Source: Salinimicrobium sp. TH3 (GTDB lineage: Bacteria > Bacteroidota > Bacteroidia > Flavobacteriales > Flavobacteriaceae). Taken from it: DNA of 64,000 nucleotides. Location of the stretch: assembly GCF_026676115.1 (NCBI RefSeq), contig NZ_JAPONB010000009.1, forward strand, positions 1-64,000, in the 5' to 3' direction. Below the pieces are notes generated by a model, which worked only from the letters and a program-made list of their open reading frames with translations, was not told where the DNA came from and searched no databases. Numbering within the stretch: position 1 is the stretch's first letter; each line of letters opens with the position of its first letter. Positions 34,440 to 43,858 of this stretch are shown one piece after another. The translations under genes were made by a program, and so were the position numbers.

Positions 34440-36257
34440 ATGAAAACATTGGATTATGGATTGATAGGCAACTGTAAAAGTGCTGCCTTGATCACGAAAT
34501 CAGGCTCCCTCGACTGGTGTTGTTTGCCTAATTTTAATTCGGCTTCGGTCTTTGCAAAATTGCTTGATAAGGATAAAGGAGGACATTTTTCTTTTGAAGT
34601 GTCTTCAGATTATAACATTTCTCAAAAATACCTTCGGAAAACTAATATATTGTGTACCACCTTTGCTTCGGAAGAAGCTGCCTTCCAGGTGATAGATTTT
34701 ATGCCCCGTTACAAGGAGGAGGATGGAACTTTTTATACACCTCCAGATGTGGTAAGATATATTAACCTTTTAAAAGGGTCCCCAAAATTTAAGGTAAGCT
34801 ATCAACCCCGCTTGAATTATGCCCGGGAAGAAACAATTACCGAAAATCATCGCTATTATCTCAAGAGCTTTACCAAAGAAGGTACTTATGACTCGCTGTA
34901 TCTCTACACCAGTCTGGATTTGGATAAGGTATTGAACGGGGAGGAGATAACCCTGGAGGAGAATGCATATTTTTTGATGGGATATCATGAAAAACTCAGG
35001 GAACAAAATCTGGAAAGAGCCTATCTAAAGTTTCAGCGAACCAAGACTTATTGGATGAACTGGAGCGAATCTACTACCAAATTTCCGCATTACGATGAGG
35101 CCATAAACCGAAGTGCTCTTGTACTAAAGGCTATGACCTATCAAAAGACGGGAGCGGTTCTTGCAGCTGTGACCACTTCCCTGCCCGAGACTATTGGGGA
35201 AGTGCGTAACTGGGATTACCGTTTTTGCTGGATTCGTGACGCTTCTATGGTGATCAAGGTGATGAGCAGCCTGGGACATCGGGAGTCGGCAGAGCACTTC
35301 CTGCAGTTTATTATCGATCTTATTCCGAATAAGGATGAAAAACTGCAAATCATGTATGGGATCAACGGTGAAAAAGAATTGACCGAACATATCCTGGATC
35401 ACCTCGATGGCTATGAAGGTTCAAAGCCGGTACGTATTGGGAATGCTGCATATATTCAAAAGCAGAATGATATCTATGGGATTCTAATGGAAGTGATCTA
35501 TCAGCAATTCTTAAGATTTGAAACTACTTTGGAAAACAGTGAAGAACTATGGACCATTGTGAGAGGGATTGTGCGTATTGTCGAAGAGCACTGGAAACAA
35601 CCTGACAAAGGTATATGGGAGTTTAGAACTGAAGAACGACATTTTACCTTTTCGAAACTGTTATGCTGGGTAGCAGTAGACAGAGCCGTTAAAATAGGTG
35701 AAATCCTTAGGAATGGGATCAATGATCAAAAGTGGAAAGATTTGCGACAGGAGATCTATGATGATATTTATCACCGCGGATGGAATGAAGAGGTGCAGGC
35801 TTACACGCAGTCGTACGGTTCCAAAGATCTTGACGCCTCGACTTTGTTGATGGAGAATTATGGCTTTATCAAAGCTAAAGATCCTCGGTATATTAGCACG
35901 GTGAAGGCTACAGAACGGGAACTTAGCTATAACGGGCTTTTATTCAGGTATAAAAATAAGGACGATTTTGGAACTCCTTCTTCATCTTTTACTATTTGTA
36001 CCTTCTGGTTTATCAACAGCCTTTATAAAATTGGAGAAAAGAAAAAAGCAATGAAGATGTTTGATCAATTGCTATCATACAGTAACCACCTTGGCTTATT
36101 TAGTGAAGATCTCGATTTTGAAACCAAACGTTTGCTGGGCAATTTCCCACAGGCTTATTCACACCTGGCACTAATTGAAACAGCAATGAATTTTTCTCAG
36201 AATATTACGTCTGAGGCTCGTTTGAAGATCCTTCTTGAGGAGGAAGATCTTCTTTAA
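34440..36257 (+). CDS. Glycoside hydrolase family 15 protein (glucoamylase/trehalase-like)
   Basis: A 605-residue cytoplasmic protein (no signal peptide). The N-terminal beta domain starts DYGLIGNCKSAALITKSGS, followed by an (alpha/alpha)6 barrel with WDYRFCWIRDASMVI near residue 258. GH15 enzymes cleave glucosides; in actinobacteria some are trehalases. Lack of a signal peptide and its divergent place next to the trehalose synthase/phosphatase favour a trehalose or other intracellular glucoside substrate. Its 3' end overlaps the convergent mscS-like gene by 53 bp. Confidence 0.88.
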   Translation: MKTLDYGLIGNCKSAALITKSGSLDWCCLPNFNSASVFAKLLDKDKGGHFSFEVSSDYNISQKYLRKTNILCTTFASEEAAFQVIDFMPRYKEEDGTFYTPPDVVRYINLLKGSPKFKVSYQPRLNYAREETITENHRYYLKSFTKEGTYDSLYLYTSLDLDKVLNGEEITLEENAYFLMGYHEKLREQNLERAYLKFQRTKTYWMNWSESTTKFPHYDEAINRSALVLKAMTYQKTGAVLAAVTTSLPETIGEVRNWDYRFCWIRDASMVIKVMSSLGHRESAEHFLQFIIDLIPNKDEKLQIMYGINGEKELTEHILDHLDGYEGSKPVRIGNAAYIQKQNDIYGILMEVIYQQFLRFETTLENSEELWTIVRGIVRIVEEHWKQPDKGIWEFRTEERHFTFSKLLCWVAVDRAVKIGEILRNGINDQKWKDLRQEIYDDIYHRGWNEEVQAYTQSYGSKDLDASTLLMENYGFIKAKDPRYISTVKATERELSYNGLLFRYKNKDDFGTPSSSFTICTFWFINSLYKIGEKKKAMKMFDQLLSYSNHLGLFSEDLDFETKRLLGNFPQAYSHLALIETAMNFSQNITSEARLKILLEEEDLL

Positions 36258-37272
36258 TATTAATACGGGTACGCGGTAAACTGTCGGGGTAATTTTCCTG
36301 AATGAATTTAAGAAGATTTTCCCTGGCATAGACCCGCAGATCCCAGGCAGTAGGTGCGTCTTTGGCACTCATTAATGCTCTTAATTCCATGGTATTTTCG
36401 GTTAGATCTGTGACCTGTATAACATTCACTTCTCTATCCCATAGTTCTGTGGCATTGAGCAGGCGCGTAAGTTCCTCCCTTAGTTTGTCTATGGGAAGAT
36501 CAAAATCTGTATAGATGAAAACAGTACCAAGAATGTCCGATGAACTTCTTGTCCAGTTCTGGAAAGGTTTCTCGATGAAGTAGGTAGTAGGAAGTACAAG
36601 ACGTCTTTTATCCCAAATTTTCACTACGACGTATGTGAGTTTTATTTCTTCGATTTTTCCCCATTCCCCTTCAACTATAACAACATCATCTATACGTATG
36701 GGTTGTGCAATCGCTATTTGAATTCCGGCGAAAATAGTTCCAAAGACTTTTTGAGCAGAAAGACCAAGGATTATACCGGCAATTCCGGCAGAGGTGAGGA
36801 TGCTTATACCAATTTCTTCAACTCCGTCAAAAGTGAGGAGTGCAATGCCCAGGGCAAAAAGCACGACGACGAAAATCGAAATTCTTTCAATAATGTTGAA
36901 TTGAGTATAGAATTTACGGGCCCGTAAATTATTTTGAGTGGTGACATCAAACTGCTTTAAAAATTGATTTTTGGCAACCCTTATAGCGACTACAATAAAC
37001 CAGGTAAAACTGAAAATAAGCAGAATGGTACGCAATTGCTGAAAGAAATCTACCTGCCCTTCATCTGTAATGATTTCTCTGCGAATAAGAACGAACTGTA
37101 TGGCAACCGCAAAAAAAAGAATTATAATGGGGATTTTTAAACGGCTGGCAATATTTTGGGGTAATATATTACTGGGATCCTTTCCCAGTCTCTTCAATAT
37201 AAAATGCAGCAAAAAGTATAATACAATTAATGCTGCTAAAAATATGAGGATGTTGCGGGTTGTATCTCCCAT
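36205..37272 (-). CDS. MscS-type mechanosensitive ion channel
   Basis: A 355-residue membrane protein. Four to five helices precede a pore helix rich in Gly and Ala (about 155-185, ISILTSAGIAGIILGLSAQKVFGTIFAG), followed by the beta domain (RIDDVVIVEGEWGKIEEI) and a C-terminal alpha/beta domain. Such channels open under membrane tension and release solutes after osmotic downshock. It converges on, and overlaps by 53 bp, the GH15 gene, so C-terminal codons of both are shared antisense. The trehalose neighbours support an osmotic role. Confidence 0.92.
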   Translation of the reverse strand: MGDTTRNILIFLAALIVLYFLLHFILKRLGKDPSNILPQNIASRLKIPIIILFFAVAIQFVLIRREIITDEGQVDFFQQLRTILLIFSFTWFIVVAIRVAKNQFLKQFDVTTQNNLRARKFYTQFNIIERISIFVVVLFALGIALLTFDGVEEIGISILTSAGIAGIILGLSAQKVFGTIFAGIQIAIAQPIRIDDVVIVEGEWGKIEEIKLTYVVVKIWDKRRLVLPTTYFIEKPFQNWTRSSSDILGTVFIYTDFDLPIDKLREELTRLLNATELWDREVNVIQVTDLTENTMELRALMSAKDAPTAWDLRVYARENLLKFIQENYPDSLPRTRINIKEDLPPQEGSSNEPQT

Positions 37273-37346
37273 AGGTGTGATATTTCCGTTTCTTTCAAGC
37301 TAAAAAATGGAATTCATTTATGCTGTTAAAGAAATACAAAAAGAAA

Positions 37347-37367
37347 AAGGTCGCCAGTGGCGACCTT
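37347..37367 (-). terminator. Terminator of the beta-oxidation operon
   Basis: A 9-bp stem, AAGGTCGCC with GGCGACCTT, with A-rich sequence on the left that gives T residues on the minus strand. It lies 30 bp after the acyl-CoA dehydrogenase stop. Confidence 0.75.
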
Positions 37368-37396
37368 CATCAGATTTAATTGACGCAAATTATATT

Positions 37397-39217
37397 TTAG
37401 AAAGGATATTTGTTTTCAGAAATTACTTTTTCGGCAATTGTCTTACGAAGTTCCACTACATTTGGATGGTTCTCATATTTGGTGAATCTCTTCAAGCCCA
37501 TCAACATCATTCTTTGTTCATCTCCTTCAGCAAAAGAAACGATTCCTTCCTTGGCTTTTTGGTTTATAGTGTCAACAGCGTGATATAAATACAATTTCGA
37601 CATTGCAATTTGTTCTTTCTGACTGTCGGCGCCAAAACGGTTAACATTTTTCTCTGTCCTAAGAATAGTAGACTCGGCCATATAGATCTCGATAAGAATA
37701 TCGGCAGAAGCCAGCAGCAACTGTTGGTGATCTTCAAGCTGAGGTCCAAATTTTTGAACAGCACTACCTGCAACCATCAAAAATACTTTTTTCAACTTTT
37801 TCACCATTTCCTTTTCTTCGGCAAAAAGCTCTGAATAATCTGGCTTGTCAAAAGAAGGAATTCCGGTGAGTTCTTCTCCAACTTTAGTCGCTGGTCCAAG
37901 AAGGTCCACGTGTCCTTTCATGGCCTTTTTCACGAGCATTCCCACACAAAGCATGCGGTTGATTTCATTAGTACCTTCATAAATCCTGGTAATTCTCGCA
38001 TCTCTCCAAGCAGATTCCATAGGAGCATCGGCCGAGAAGCCCATTCCCCCAAAGATCTGTATACCTTCATCTGTACAATTCTGAAGATCTTCTGAAGCTG
38101 CAACCTTTAGGATGGAACACTCTATGGCGTATTCCTCAACTCCTTTCAACTCGGCTTCCTGGTGAGAATTCCCTTCTTCCTGACGGATGGAAATCCTGTC
38201 CTCAATATCTTTAGCAGCACGATATGAAGCAGATTCCCCTGCATAAGCCGAAGTTGCCATTTCGGCTAATTTCGACTGAACAGCACCAAAATTGGCTATT
38301 GGAGTTTTAAACTGTACGCGCTCATTTGCGTATTTTACTGAAGCATCGATTGATCGGCGTTGTGCGTCCAAACAAGCTCCGGCTAGTTTTATACGTCCTA
38401 CGTTTAGAGCATTCATCGCGATCTTGAAACCGCTCCCTCTTTCTGAAAGCATATTCTCTACCGGAACTTTTGTGTCGTTAAAGAACACCTGCCGGGTAGA
38501 GGAGGAGTGGATTCCCAGTTTCTTTTCTTCTTCTCCCAACGAGATTCCATTTGGATTTTCGGAATCATATTCCACTATAAATCCGGTGATGTTTTTATCA
38601 TCTTCAATTCGGGCGAATACGATCATCATGTTGCAGAAGCCCGCATTGGAGATCCACATTTTTTGTCCGGTGATGTTGTAATATTTTCCATCTTCAGAAA
38701 GAACTGCTTTGGTCTTTCCTGAATTTGCATCACTACCTGCTCCTGGTTCTGTCAAGGCATAAGCTCCAAACCATTCTCCTGTGGCAAGCTTCGGAAGATA
38801 TTTTTTCTTCTGCTCTTCATTCCCGTAGAGCGTGATTGGAAGTGTTCCAATCCCCGAATGTGCTCCAAAAGCGGTGGAAAATGATCCCGTAGCACCCGAA
38901 ATATAATCTACCACAAGCATAGTAGTGACAAAACCCATTCCCAAGCCATCGTATTCTTCGGGTACCGAAACTCCCAAAAAGCCCATTTCCCCGGCCTTTT
39001 TCATAAGATCTTCGGTAAGTTCATAATTTTTCTTTTCAAATTCTTCCCTTCTTGGCATCAATTCGCGATTCACGAATTCCTGCACCGAATCCCGCATCAT
39101 TTTTTGCTCATCAGTGAAATCTTCCGGAGTAAATACATCCTCTGCCTTAGTCTCCTTTACCAGGAATTGCCCTCCGCGTAGAAGGTCTTTCTTGTTACTA
39201 TTGGTTTGTGTGCTCAT
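37397..39217 (-). CDS. Acyl-CoA dehydrogenase, long form
   Basis: A 606-residue flavoenzyme for the first step of beta-oxidation. The core acyl-CoA dehydrogenase domain spans about 35-420, with the FAD-binding ALTEPGAGSDANSG motif and the catalytic Glu region RIYEGTNEINRM. About 170 C-terminal residues extend beyond classical 380-residue enzymes, as in very-long-chain dehydrogenases. It is the last gene of the operon. The 103-bp gap from the thiolase gene is filled with CTAG-rich repeats. Confidence 0.93.
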   Translation of the reverse strand: MSTQTNSNKKDLLRGGQFLVKETKAEDVFTPEDFTDEQKMMRDSVQEFVNRELMPRREEFEKKNYELTEDLMKKAGEMGFLGVSVPEEYDGLGMGFVTTMLVVDYISGATGSFSTAFGAHSGIGTLPITLYGNEEQKKKYLPKLATGEWFGAYALTEPGAGSDANSGKTKAVLSEDGKYYNITGQKMWISNAGFCNMMIVFARIEDDKNITGFIVEYDSENPNGISLGEEEKKLGIHSSSTRQVFFNDTKVPVENMLSERGSGFKIAMNALNVGRIKLAGACLDAQRRSIDASVKYANERVQFKTPIANFGAVQSKLAEMATSAYAGESASYRAAKDIEDRISIRQEEGNSHQEAELKGVEEYAIECSILKVAASEDLQNCTDEGIQIFGGMGFSADAPMESAWRDARITRIYEGTNEINRMLCVGMLVKKAMKGHVDLLGPATKVGEELTGIPSFDKPDYSELFAEEKEMVKKLKKVFLMVAGSAVQKFGPQLEDHQQLLLASADILIEIYMAESTILRTEKNVNRFGADSQKEQIAMSKLYLYHAVDTINQKAKEGIVSFAEGDEQRMMLMGLKRFTKYENHPNVVELRKTIAEKVISENKYPF

Positions 39218-39234
39218 TTTGTTTTTTTTTAGAA

Positions 39235-39311
39235 CCTAGACTTCTAGAACCTAGAGCCTAGACTGGTTTTGTTTTAATTGGAAAGTCTAGTATCTAGACT
39301 CTAGTCTCTAA
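39235..39311. repeat. CTAG heptad arrays between thiolase and acyl-CoA dehydrogenase genes
   Basis: CTAG recurs at 39236, 39244, 39251 and 39258, then at 39287, 39294 and 39301, with a degenerate CTAA at 39308. Spacing is 7 nt apart from one 8-nt step and the gap between the two blocks. The second block shares 20 identical bases with the array at 40946. CTAG is usually a scarce tetranucleotide, so chance clustering is unlikely. Confidence 0.8.
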
Positions 39312-39320
39312 TATCTTTTT

Positions 39321-40514
39321 CTACGACAGGAATTCAAAAACTCCCGCGGCTCCCTGTCCTGTTCCTACGCACATGGTTACCATTCCGTATTTATTTTTCA
39401 GTTCACGTTTGCGCATTTCATCAAACAACTGAACTGAAAGTTTGGCTCCTGTACATCCAAGTGGATGGCCCATTGAAATAGCTCCTCCGTTGGGGTTCAT
39501 GCGGTCCATATCTAATCCAAGTTCTCGAATTACTGCTAAAGATTGAGATGCAAAGGCTTCATTAAGCTCGATCAACTCAAGATCATTTAATTGAATTCCG
39601 GCTTGTTTAACAGCCTTTGGAATCGCATAAACAGGTCCTATCCCCATTATTCTTGGTTCAACCCCAACAGCCGAATAACTAACAAGTCTGGCTACAGGCT
39701 CCAGATTTAATTCCTTCACCATTTCTTCGCTCATGACCATGACGAAAGCAGCACCATCACTCATTTGAGAAGAGTTACCAGCGGTCACACTTCCACCCTC
39801 CTCAAAAACGGGACGTAGTTTTCCTAATACTTCTCTGGAAGTATCGGCTCTTGGTCCTTCATCTTTATTGACGGTATATGATTTTGTCTGTTTTTTGCCA
39901 TTTTCATCGACATAGGTTTGATCTACTGTGATCGGTACTATTTGATCCTGAAAACGATCTTCTTTTTGAGCTTTTAGAGACTTTTGGTGAGAGTTAAATG
40001 CGAACTCATCTTGATCTTCTCTCGAAACCTTATATTTTTGAGCAACTGCTTCTGCAGTTAATCCCATTCCCCAGTAATAATCTTCTTTTCCGGCTTTTGC
40101 AAGTTTATAATCGGGTACAGGTTTATAACCTCCCATAGGGATATAGCTCATGCTTTCTGCACCACCTGCAATTATACAGTTGGCCATACCGCTTTGGATC
40201 TTTGCTGTGGCGATTGCTATAGTCTCCAGGCCTGAAGCACAGTAGCGGTTTACAGTCATCCCGGGTACGTCTTCGGTCTTTAATCCCATGAGAGAGATAA
40301 AGCGCCCAACATTAAGTCCCTGTTCGGCTTCGGGCATCGCGTTCCCCACGATCACGTCATCAATTCGTTTTTTATCAAATTCGGGCAGCTTATCCATCAT
40401 AAACTGGATAGTTTCTGCCGCTAATTCATCTGGCCTTTTAAATCTGAATACCCCCCGTGGTGCTTTTCCCACTGCAGTTCGGTATCCTTTTACGATGTAA
40501 GCTGTTTTGTTCAT
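39321..40514 (-). CDS. fadA: Acetyl-CoA C-acyltransferase (3-ketoacyl-CoA thiolase)
   Basis: A 397-residue thiolase. The acyl-accepting Cys is C92 (NRYCASGLE); the C-terminal [15 protein letters not shown] and [10 protein letters not shown] motifs give the catalytic His and second Cys. It performs the last step of beta-oxidation, releasing acetyl-CoA. The gene lies in an operon between the four-helix-bundle gene and the dehydrogenase gene. A biosynthetic acetoacetyl-CoA thiolase role is less likely in this context. Confidence 0.93.
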   Translation of the reverse strand: MNKTAYIVKGYRTAVGKAPRGVFRFKRPDELAAETIQFMMDKLPEFDKKRIDDVIVGNAMPEAEQGLNVGRFISLMGLKTEDVPGMTVNRYCASGLETIAIATAKIQSGMANCIIAGGAESMSYIPMGGYKPVPDYKLAKAGKEDYYWGMGLTAEAVAQKYKVSREDQDEFAFNSHQKSLKAQKEDRFQDQIVPITVDQTYVDENGKKQTKSYTVNKDEGPRADTSREVLGKLRPVFEEGGSVTAGNSSQMSDGAAFVMVMSEEMVKELNLEPVARLVSYSAVGVEPRIMGIGPVYAIPKAVKQAGIQLNDLELIELNEAFASQSLAVIRELGLDMDRMNPNGGAISMGHPLGCTGAKLSVQLFDEMRKRELKNKYGMVTMCVGTGQGAAGVFEFLS

Positions 40515-40540
40515 AGTTCTAAATATTAATCTGAAAACGA

Positions 40541-40571
40541 GAGTCTGGAAACTAGAGCCTAGATTCTAGAC
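40541..40571. repeat. CTAG heptad array 3' of the four-helix-bundle gene
   Basis: CTAG at 40552, 40559 and 40566, all 7 nt apart, with a degenerate CTGG in phase at 40545. The array ends exactly at the stop codon of the four-helix-bundle gene. Confidence 0.8.
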
Positions 40572-40943
40572 TTAATCATTTCCAAGGTTGTCCATAAAGG
40601 AGCCTATCATTTTCTGTATTTGTAAAATCTTATTTTCCAGTTCTTCAAATCTTTCCTTAGAAAGAAAGTTTTCATTGTAGGCGACAATTAGTTGTGTTTC
40701 CCATTCAAAAGCCGACCCAAGACTGTTCTCCAAAAACTTTTTAAAATGCCTGTCGGTACTTTTGCTGGAGCCTTCAGCTATGTTAGAAGGAATAGAAACG
40801 GCACAACGGTTTAACTGACTTATTAAATTGAATCTTTCACTATCAGGCAATGTTCGGGTAAGTTTATAGCTTTCCCCAACAAGAGCAATCCCCTCATTCC
40901 AGATCTTTAATTTTTTAAAATTATGTCGTCCCATTTTCTCCAT
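40572..40943 (-). CDS. Four-helix-bundle protein (23S rRNA intervening-sequence/S23 family)
   Basis: A 123-residue helical protein with the family pattern FKKLKIWNEGIALV at the start, FNLISQLNRCAVSIPSNIAEGSS in the middle and an FLENSLGSAFEWETQL helix. Relatives are found inside 23S rRNA intervening sequences, scattered in Bacteroidota genomes, and as accessory proteins of diversity-generating retroelements; biochemical role unknown, probably nucleic-acid binding. Here it is inserted in a fatty-acid operon with CTAG-heptad arrays abutting its stop codon and its start codon. Start may be 40943 or the Met at 40934. It has no known role in beta-oxidation, so it looks like a cargo gene. Confidence 0.85.
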   Translation of the reverse strand: MEKMGRHNFKKLKIWNEGIALVGESYKLTRTLPDSERFNLISQLNRCAVSIPSNIAEGSSKSTDRHFKKFLENSLGSAFEWETQLIVAYNENFLSKERFEELENKILQIQKMIGSFMDNLGND

Positions 40944-40945
40944 TC

Positions 40946-40972
40946 GTCTAGTATCTAGACTCTAGATTCTAG
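40946..40972. repeat. CTAG heptad array between fadB-like and four-helix-bundle genes
   Basis: Four TCTAG units at 40947, 40954, 40961 and 40968, each exactly 7 nt from the next. The last unit supplies the TAG stop codon of the upstream fadB-like gene (minus strand), and the array ends 2 bp before the four-helix-bundle start codon. Confidence 0.85.
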
Positions 40973-43374
40973 TTTCTTAAAGGTTTACCTTTTTGCAACA
41001 TATGCTGCAACCTCTCCAGTGTCTTCTTTTCTCCCGTAAGAGATAAAAATGCTTCTCTTTCCAGATCAAGCAGATATTGCTCACTCACATAAGAATTTTC
41101 GGAAAGATCTCCTCCCGCCATCACGTAGGCGAGTTTGTTGGCGATCTTCTTGTCATGTTCGCTAATGTACTTACCGGCGAACATCTGATCTGTACCTACT
41201 AAAAAGGCTCCCAGTGCCTGTTTACCTAATACCTTAATGTCTTTTCTCATAATAGGCTTGGTATAACCGTTTTCTGCCATGAGAAGCGCGTGTTTCTTAG
41301 CAATTGCTAACTGACGATCGGGGTTTATTACCACAATGTCTTTTCCTTTCTGAAGGATATTAAGGTCGTAAGCTTCGTAAGCTGATGTAGAAACCTTTGC
41401 CATACCAATAGTAAGGAAATGTTCCCGCAGTCGGTTCAACTCCACATCATCCTTCTGGAAAGTATCAGCAGCACGTAAGGTCATTTCCTTGGAGCCTCCA
41501 CCGCCGGGAATCACCCCAACTCCAAATTCTACAAGTCCGATGTACGTTTCAGCCGCGGCGACTACTTTATCTGCGTGTAAGGAAAGTTCACATCCACCAC
41601 CCAAAGTCATAGCGTGTGGTGCTGCAACTGTTGGAATTGAAGAATAGCGCATTCTCATCATGGTGTCCTGGAAATATTTTATAGCCATATTAAGCTCGTC
41701 ATATTCCTGCTCTACAGCCATCATGAAGATCATCCCAATATTGGCTCCTACAGAAAAGTTCTTTCCGGTGTTGGCTACAACCAGTCCCTGATAATCTTTT
41801 TCTGCCATATCAATGGCCTTGTTCAAACCATCGAGTACATCGCCTCCAATAGAGTTCATTTTACTGCGGAATTCCACATTAAGGATTCCGTCACCAAGAT
41901 CTTCTACCACAACTCCGCTGTTGCTGAAGACTTCTTTAGATTCCCTGATGTTGTCAAGGATAATGAAAGCATCCTGTCCCGGGATCTTTTTGTATTCCTT
42001 TGAAGGAATGTCGTAATACCAGGTATTTCCTTCTTTTACGGTGTAGAAATTCTTGTTTCCATTCTCGAGCATCTCCTTCACCCAGGCTGCAGGCTCTTTA
42101 CCTTCAGCTTTCATGATCTCGATTCCTTTTTCCACACCAATGGCATCCCAAATCTGGAAGGGTCCATGTTCCCAACCGTAACCGGCTTTCATGGCATCAT
42201 CGATCTTGTAAAGTTCATCTGTGATTTCAGGAATACGTTTTGAGGAATAAGTAAAAATAGCGGCGAAATTCTTTCTGTAGAACTCTCCTGCTTTGTCTTT
42301 TCCATCAACAAGAACTTTAAATCTGTCCTCTACTTTATCAATCGTTTTCGTTAATTCAAGAGTAGCAAAATTTGCTTTTTTCTGAGATCTGTATTCCAAA
42401 GTGTTGAGGTCGAGTGATTGTATTTCACTTGAACCGTCGTCTTTTTTTATCTTTTTATAGAACCCTTGCCCGCTTTTGCTCCCAAACCATTCATTGTCGA
42501 CCATAGTATTAATATAGTCGGGCATGGCGTAGAGATCGTGCTCTTCATCTGTGGGTACTCCTTTGTGAAGACCTTCGGCAACATGTTTAAGAGTATCCAG
42601 TCCTACAAGGTCAACAGTTCTAAAAGTGGCAGATTTTTGTCTTCCAATTACAGGGCCTGTAAGTTTATCAACCTCCTCAATAGTAAGGTCCAGTTCCTTC
42701 ACCATGTGGAAAAGGCTCATGATGCTATAAGTACCAATCCTGTTCCCAATAAAGGCCGGCGTATCTTTTGCGACAACCGATTTCTTTCCCAGGAATTTCT
42801 CACCGTACTCATTCAGGAATTCCAAAACTTCTTCGGAAGTGTCTGGCCCCGGAATAATTTCAAAAAGTCTTAGATAACGTGGTGGGTTGAAGAAGTGTGT
42901 TCCGCAGAAGTGTCTTTGGAAATCTTCACTTCGACCCTCATTCATCTGCTGAATAGGGATACCGGAAGTATTTGAAGTTATTAAAGTACCTGGTTTGCGG
43001 TATTTTTCGAGGTTATCAAAAACCTTCTTTTTGATATCCAGTCGCTCCACAACCACTTCCATGATCCAGTCAACTTCCGAAACCTTAGAGATATCATCCT
43101 CCAGGTTCCCCGTTTTAATACGATTTGCAAAGTCTTTATGATAAATAGGAGAGGGCTTGGATTTTAGGGCGTCTTGTAAAGAGGTATTTACAATTCGGTT
43201 TCTTACCTGCTTGTCATCCATGGTAAGACCCTGTTTCTTTTCCTTTTCTGTTAGCTCTCTCGGCACAATATCCAGCAGTAAAACTTCCACTCCAATATTG
43301 GCGAAGTGACATGCAATCCCGCTGCCCATAATACCCGAGCCTATTATTGCAACTTTGTTAATTCGTCTTTTCAT
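40969..43374 (-). CDS. fadB: 3-hydroxyacyl-CoA dehydrogenase/enoyl-CoA hydratase fusion
   Basis: An 801-residue bifunctional beta-oxidation enzyme. The NAD-binding domain comes first (VAIIGSGIMGSGIACHF, about 7-23), then the dehydrogenase C-domains to about 430, and the enoyl-CoA hydratase (crotonase) domain at about 490-720 (APHAMTLGGGCELSLHAD). This order is the reverse of E. coli FadB and matches the longer family found in Bacteroidota and many other bacteria. The start at 43374 (MKRRINK) is preferred to one 8 codons upstream. The stop codon lies in the CTAG array. It follows the MarR gene after 39 bp. Confidence 0.92.
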   Translation of the reverse strand: MKRRINKVAIIGSGIMGSGIACHFANIGVEVLLLDIVPRELTEKEKKQGLTMDDKQVRNRIVNTSLQDALKSKPSPIYHKDFANRIKTGNLEDDISKVSEVDWIMEVVVERLDIKKKVFDNLEKYRKPGTLITSNTSGIPIQQMNEGRSEDFQRHFCGTHFFNPPRYLRLFEIIPGPDTSEEVLEFLNEYGEKFLGKKSVVAKDTPAFIGNRIGTYSIMSLFHMVKELDLTIEEVDKLTGPVIGRQKSATFRTVDLVGLDTLKHVAEGLHKGVPTDEEHDLYAMPDYINTMVDNEWFGSKSGQGFYKKIKKDDGSSEIQSLDLNTLEYRSQKKANFATLELTKTIDKVEDRFKVLVDGKDKAGEFYRKNFAAIFTYSSKRIPEITDELYKIDDAMKAGYGWEHGPFQIWDAIGVEKGIEIMKAEGKEPAAWVKEMLENGNKNFYTVKEGNTWYYDIPSKEYKKIPGQDAFIILDNIRESKEVFSNSGVVVEDLGDGILNVEFRSKMNSIGGDVLDGLNKAIDMAEKDYQGLVVANTGKNFSVGANIGMIFMMAVEQEYDELNMAIKYFQDTMMRMRYSSIPTVAAPHAMTLGGGCELSLHADKVVAAAETYIGLVEFGVGVIPGGGGSKEMTLRAADTFQKDDVELNRLREHFLTIGMAKVSTSAYEAYDLNILQKGKDIVVINPDRQLAIAKKHALLMAENGYTKPIMRKDIKVLGKQALGAFLVGTDQMFAGKYISEHDKKIANKLAYVMAGGDLSENSYVSEQYLLDLEREAFLSLTGEKKTLERLQHMLQKGKPLRN

Positions 43375-43413
43375 GTTAATATAAATTTTGACGATCACCG
43401 GGGGTGACCTTTA

Positions 43414-43851
43414 TTATTCATTATAAATTTTTCTGGACGCGATAAGGTCCATGATCTTGGAGGCTACTTCAATGAATTTATCCAGATCTTCCTGCGGAAT
43501 TTCTTTTCTCACTGCTTCATCAAAGGTTAAAACCACCTTTTTTGAATAGTCTCTCATCTCCTTACCAAAATCGGTAAGACAAATGAGCACACTTCGGCCA
43601 TCAACGGGATTTTTCTTCCGTGTAATGAGGCCTTTATCTTCCATAGTTTTAAGGGTGCGCGACAAACTGGTCGCTTCCATTCCCATTTTTGGACCCAATG
43701 AAGTGGAGGGGGTGCCATTTTCTGGATCAATACTCAAGAGGGCAAAGCCCGTAGCCATTGTACTTCCTTCTTTACCTGCCTCCTCATTATACATTTTTGA
43801 AATTGAGATCCAGGTCGCCCGGAGGACATAATCAATGGTTTTTTCTTTCAT
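43414..43851 (-). CDS. MarR-family transcriptional regulator of the beta-oxidation operon
   Basis: A 145-residue winged-helix regulator (TSLGPKMGMEATSLSRTLKTMEDKGLI recognition region split over about 50-76, then the wing with DGRSVLI). It is the first gene of the operon that continues with the hydroxyacyl-CoA dehydrogenase, thiolase and acyl-CoA dehydrogenase genes. Members in this position often sense acyl-CoAs; that ligand is an inference. A perfect 12-bp palindrome lies in its promoter, which suggests autorepression and control of the whole operon. Confidence 0.9.
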   Translation of the reverse strand: MKEKTIDYVLRATWISISKMYNEEAGKEGSTMATGFALLSIDPENGTPSTSLGPKMGMEATSLSRTLKTMEDKGLITRKKNPVDGRSVLICLTDFGKEMRDYSKKVVLTFDEAVRKEIPQEDLDKFIEVASKIMDLIASRKIYNE

Positions 43852-43858
43852 AGAATCT

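Noticed and set aside
39235-40972. CTAG arrays as a CRISPR array
   Set aside because: The period is 7 nt with no unique spacers and no cas genes, so this is a short tandem-type repeat.
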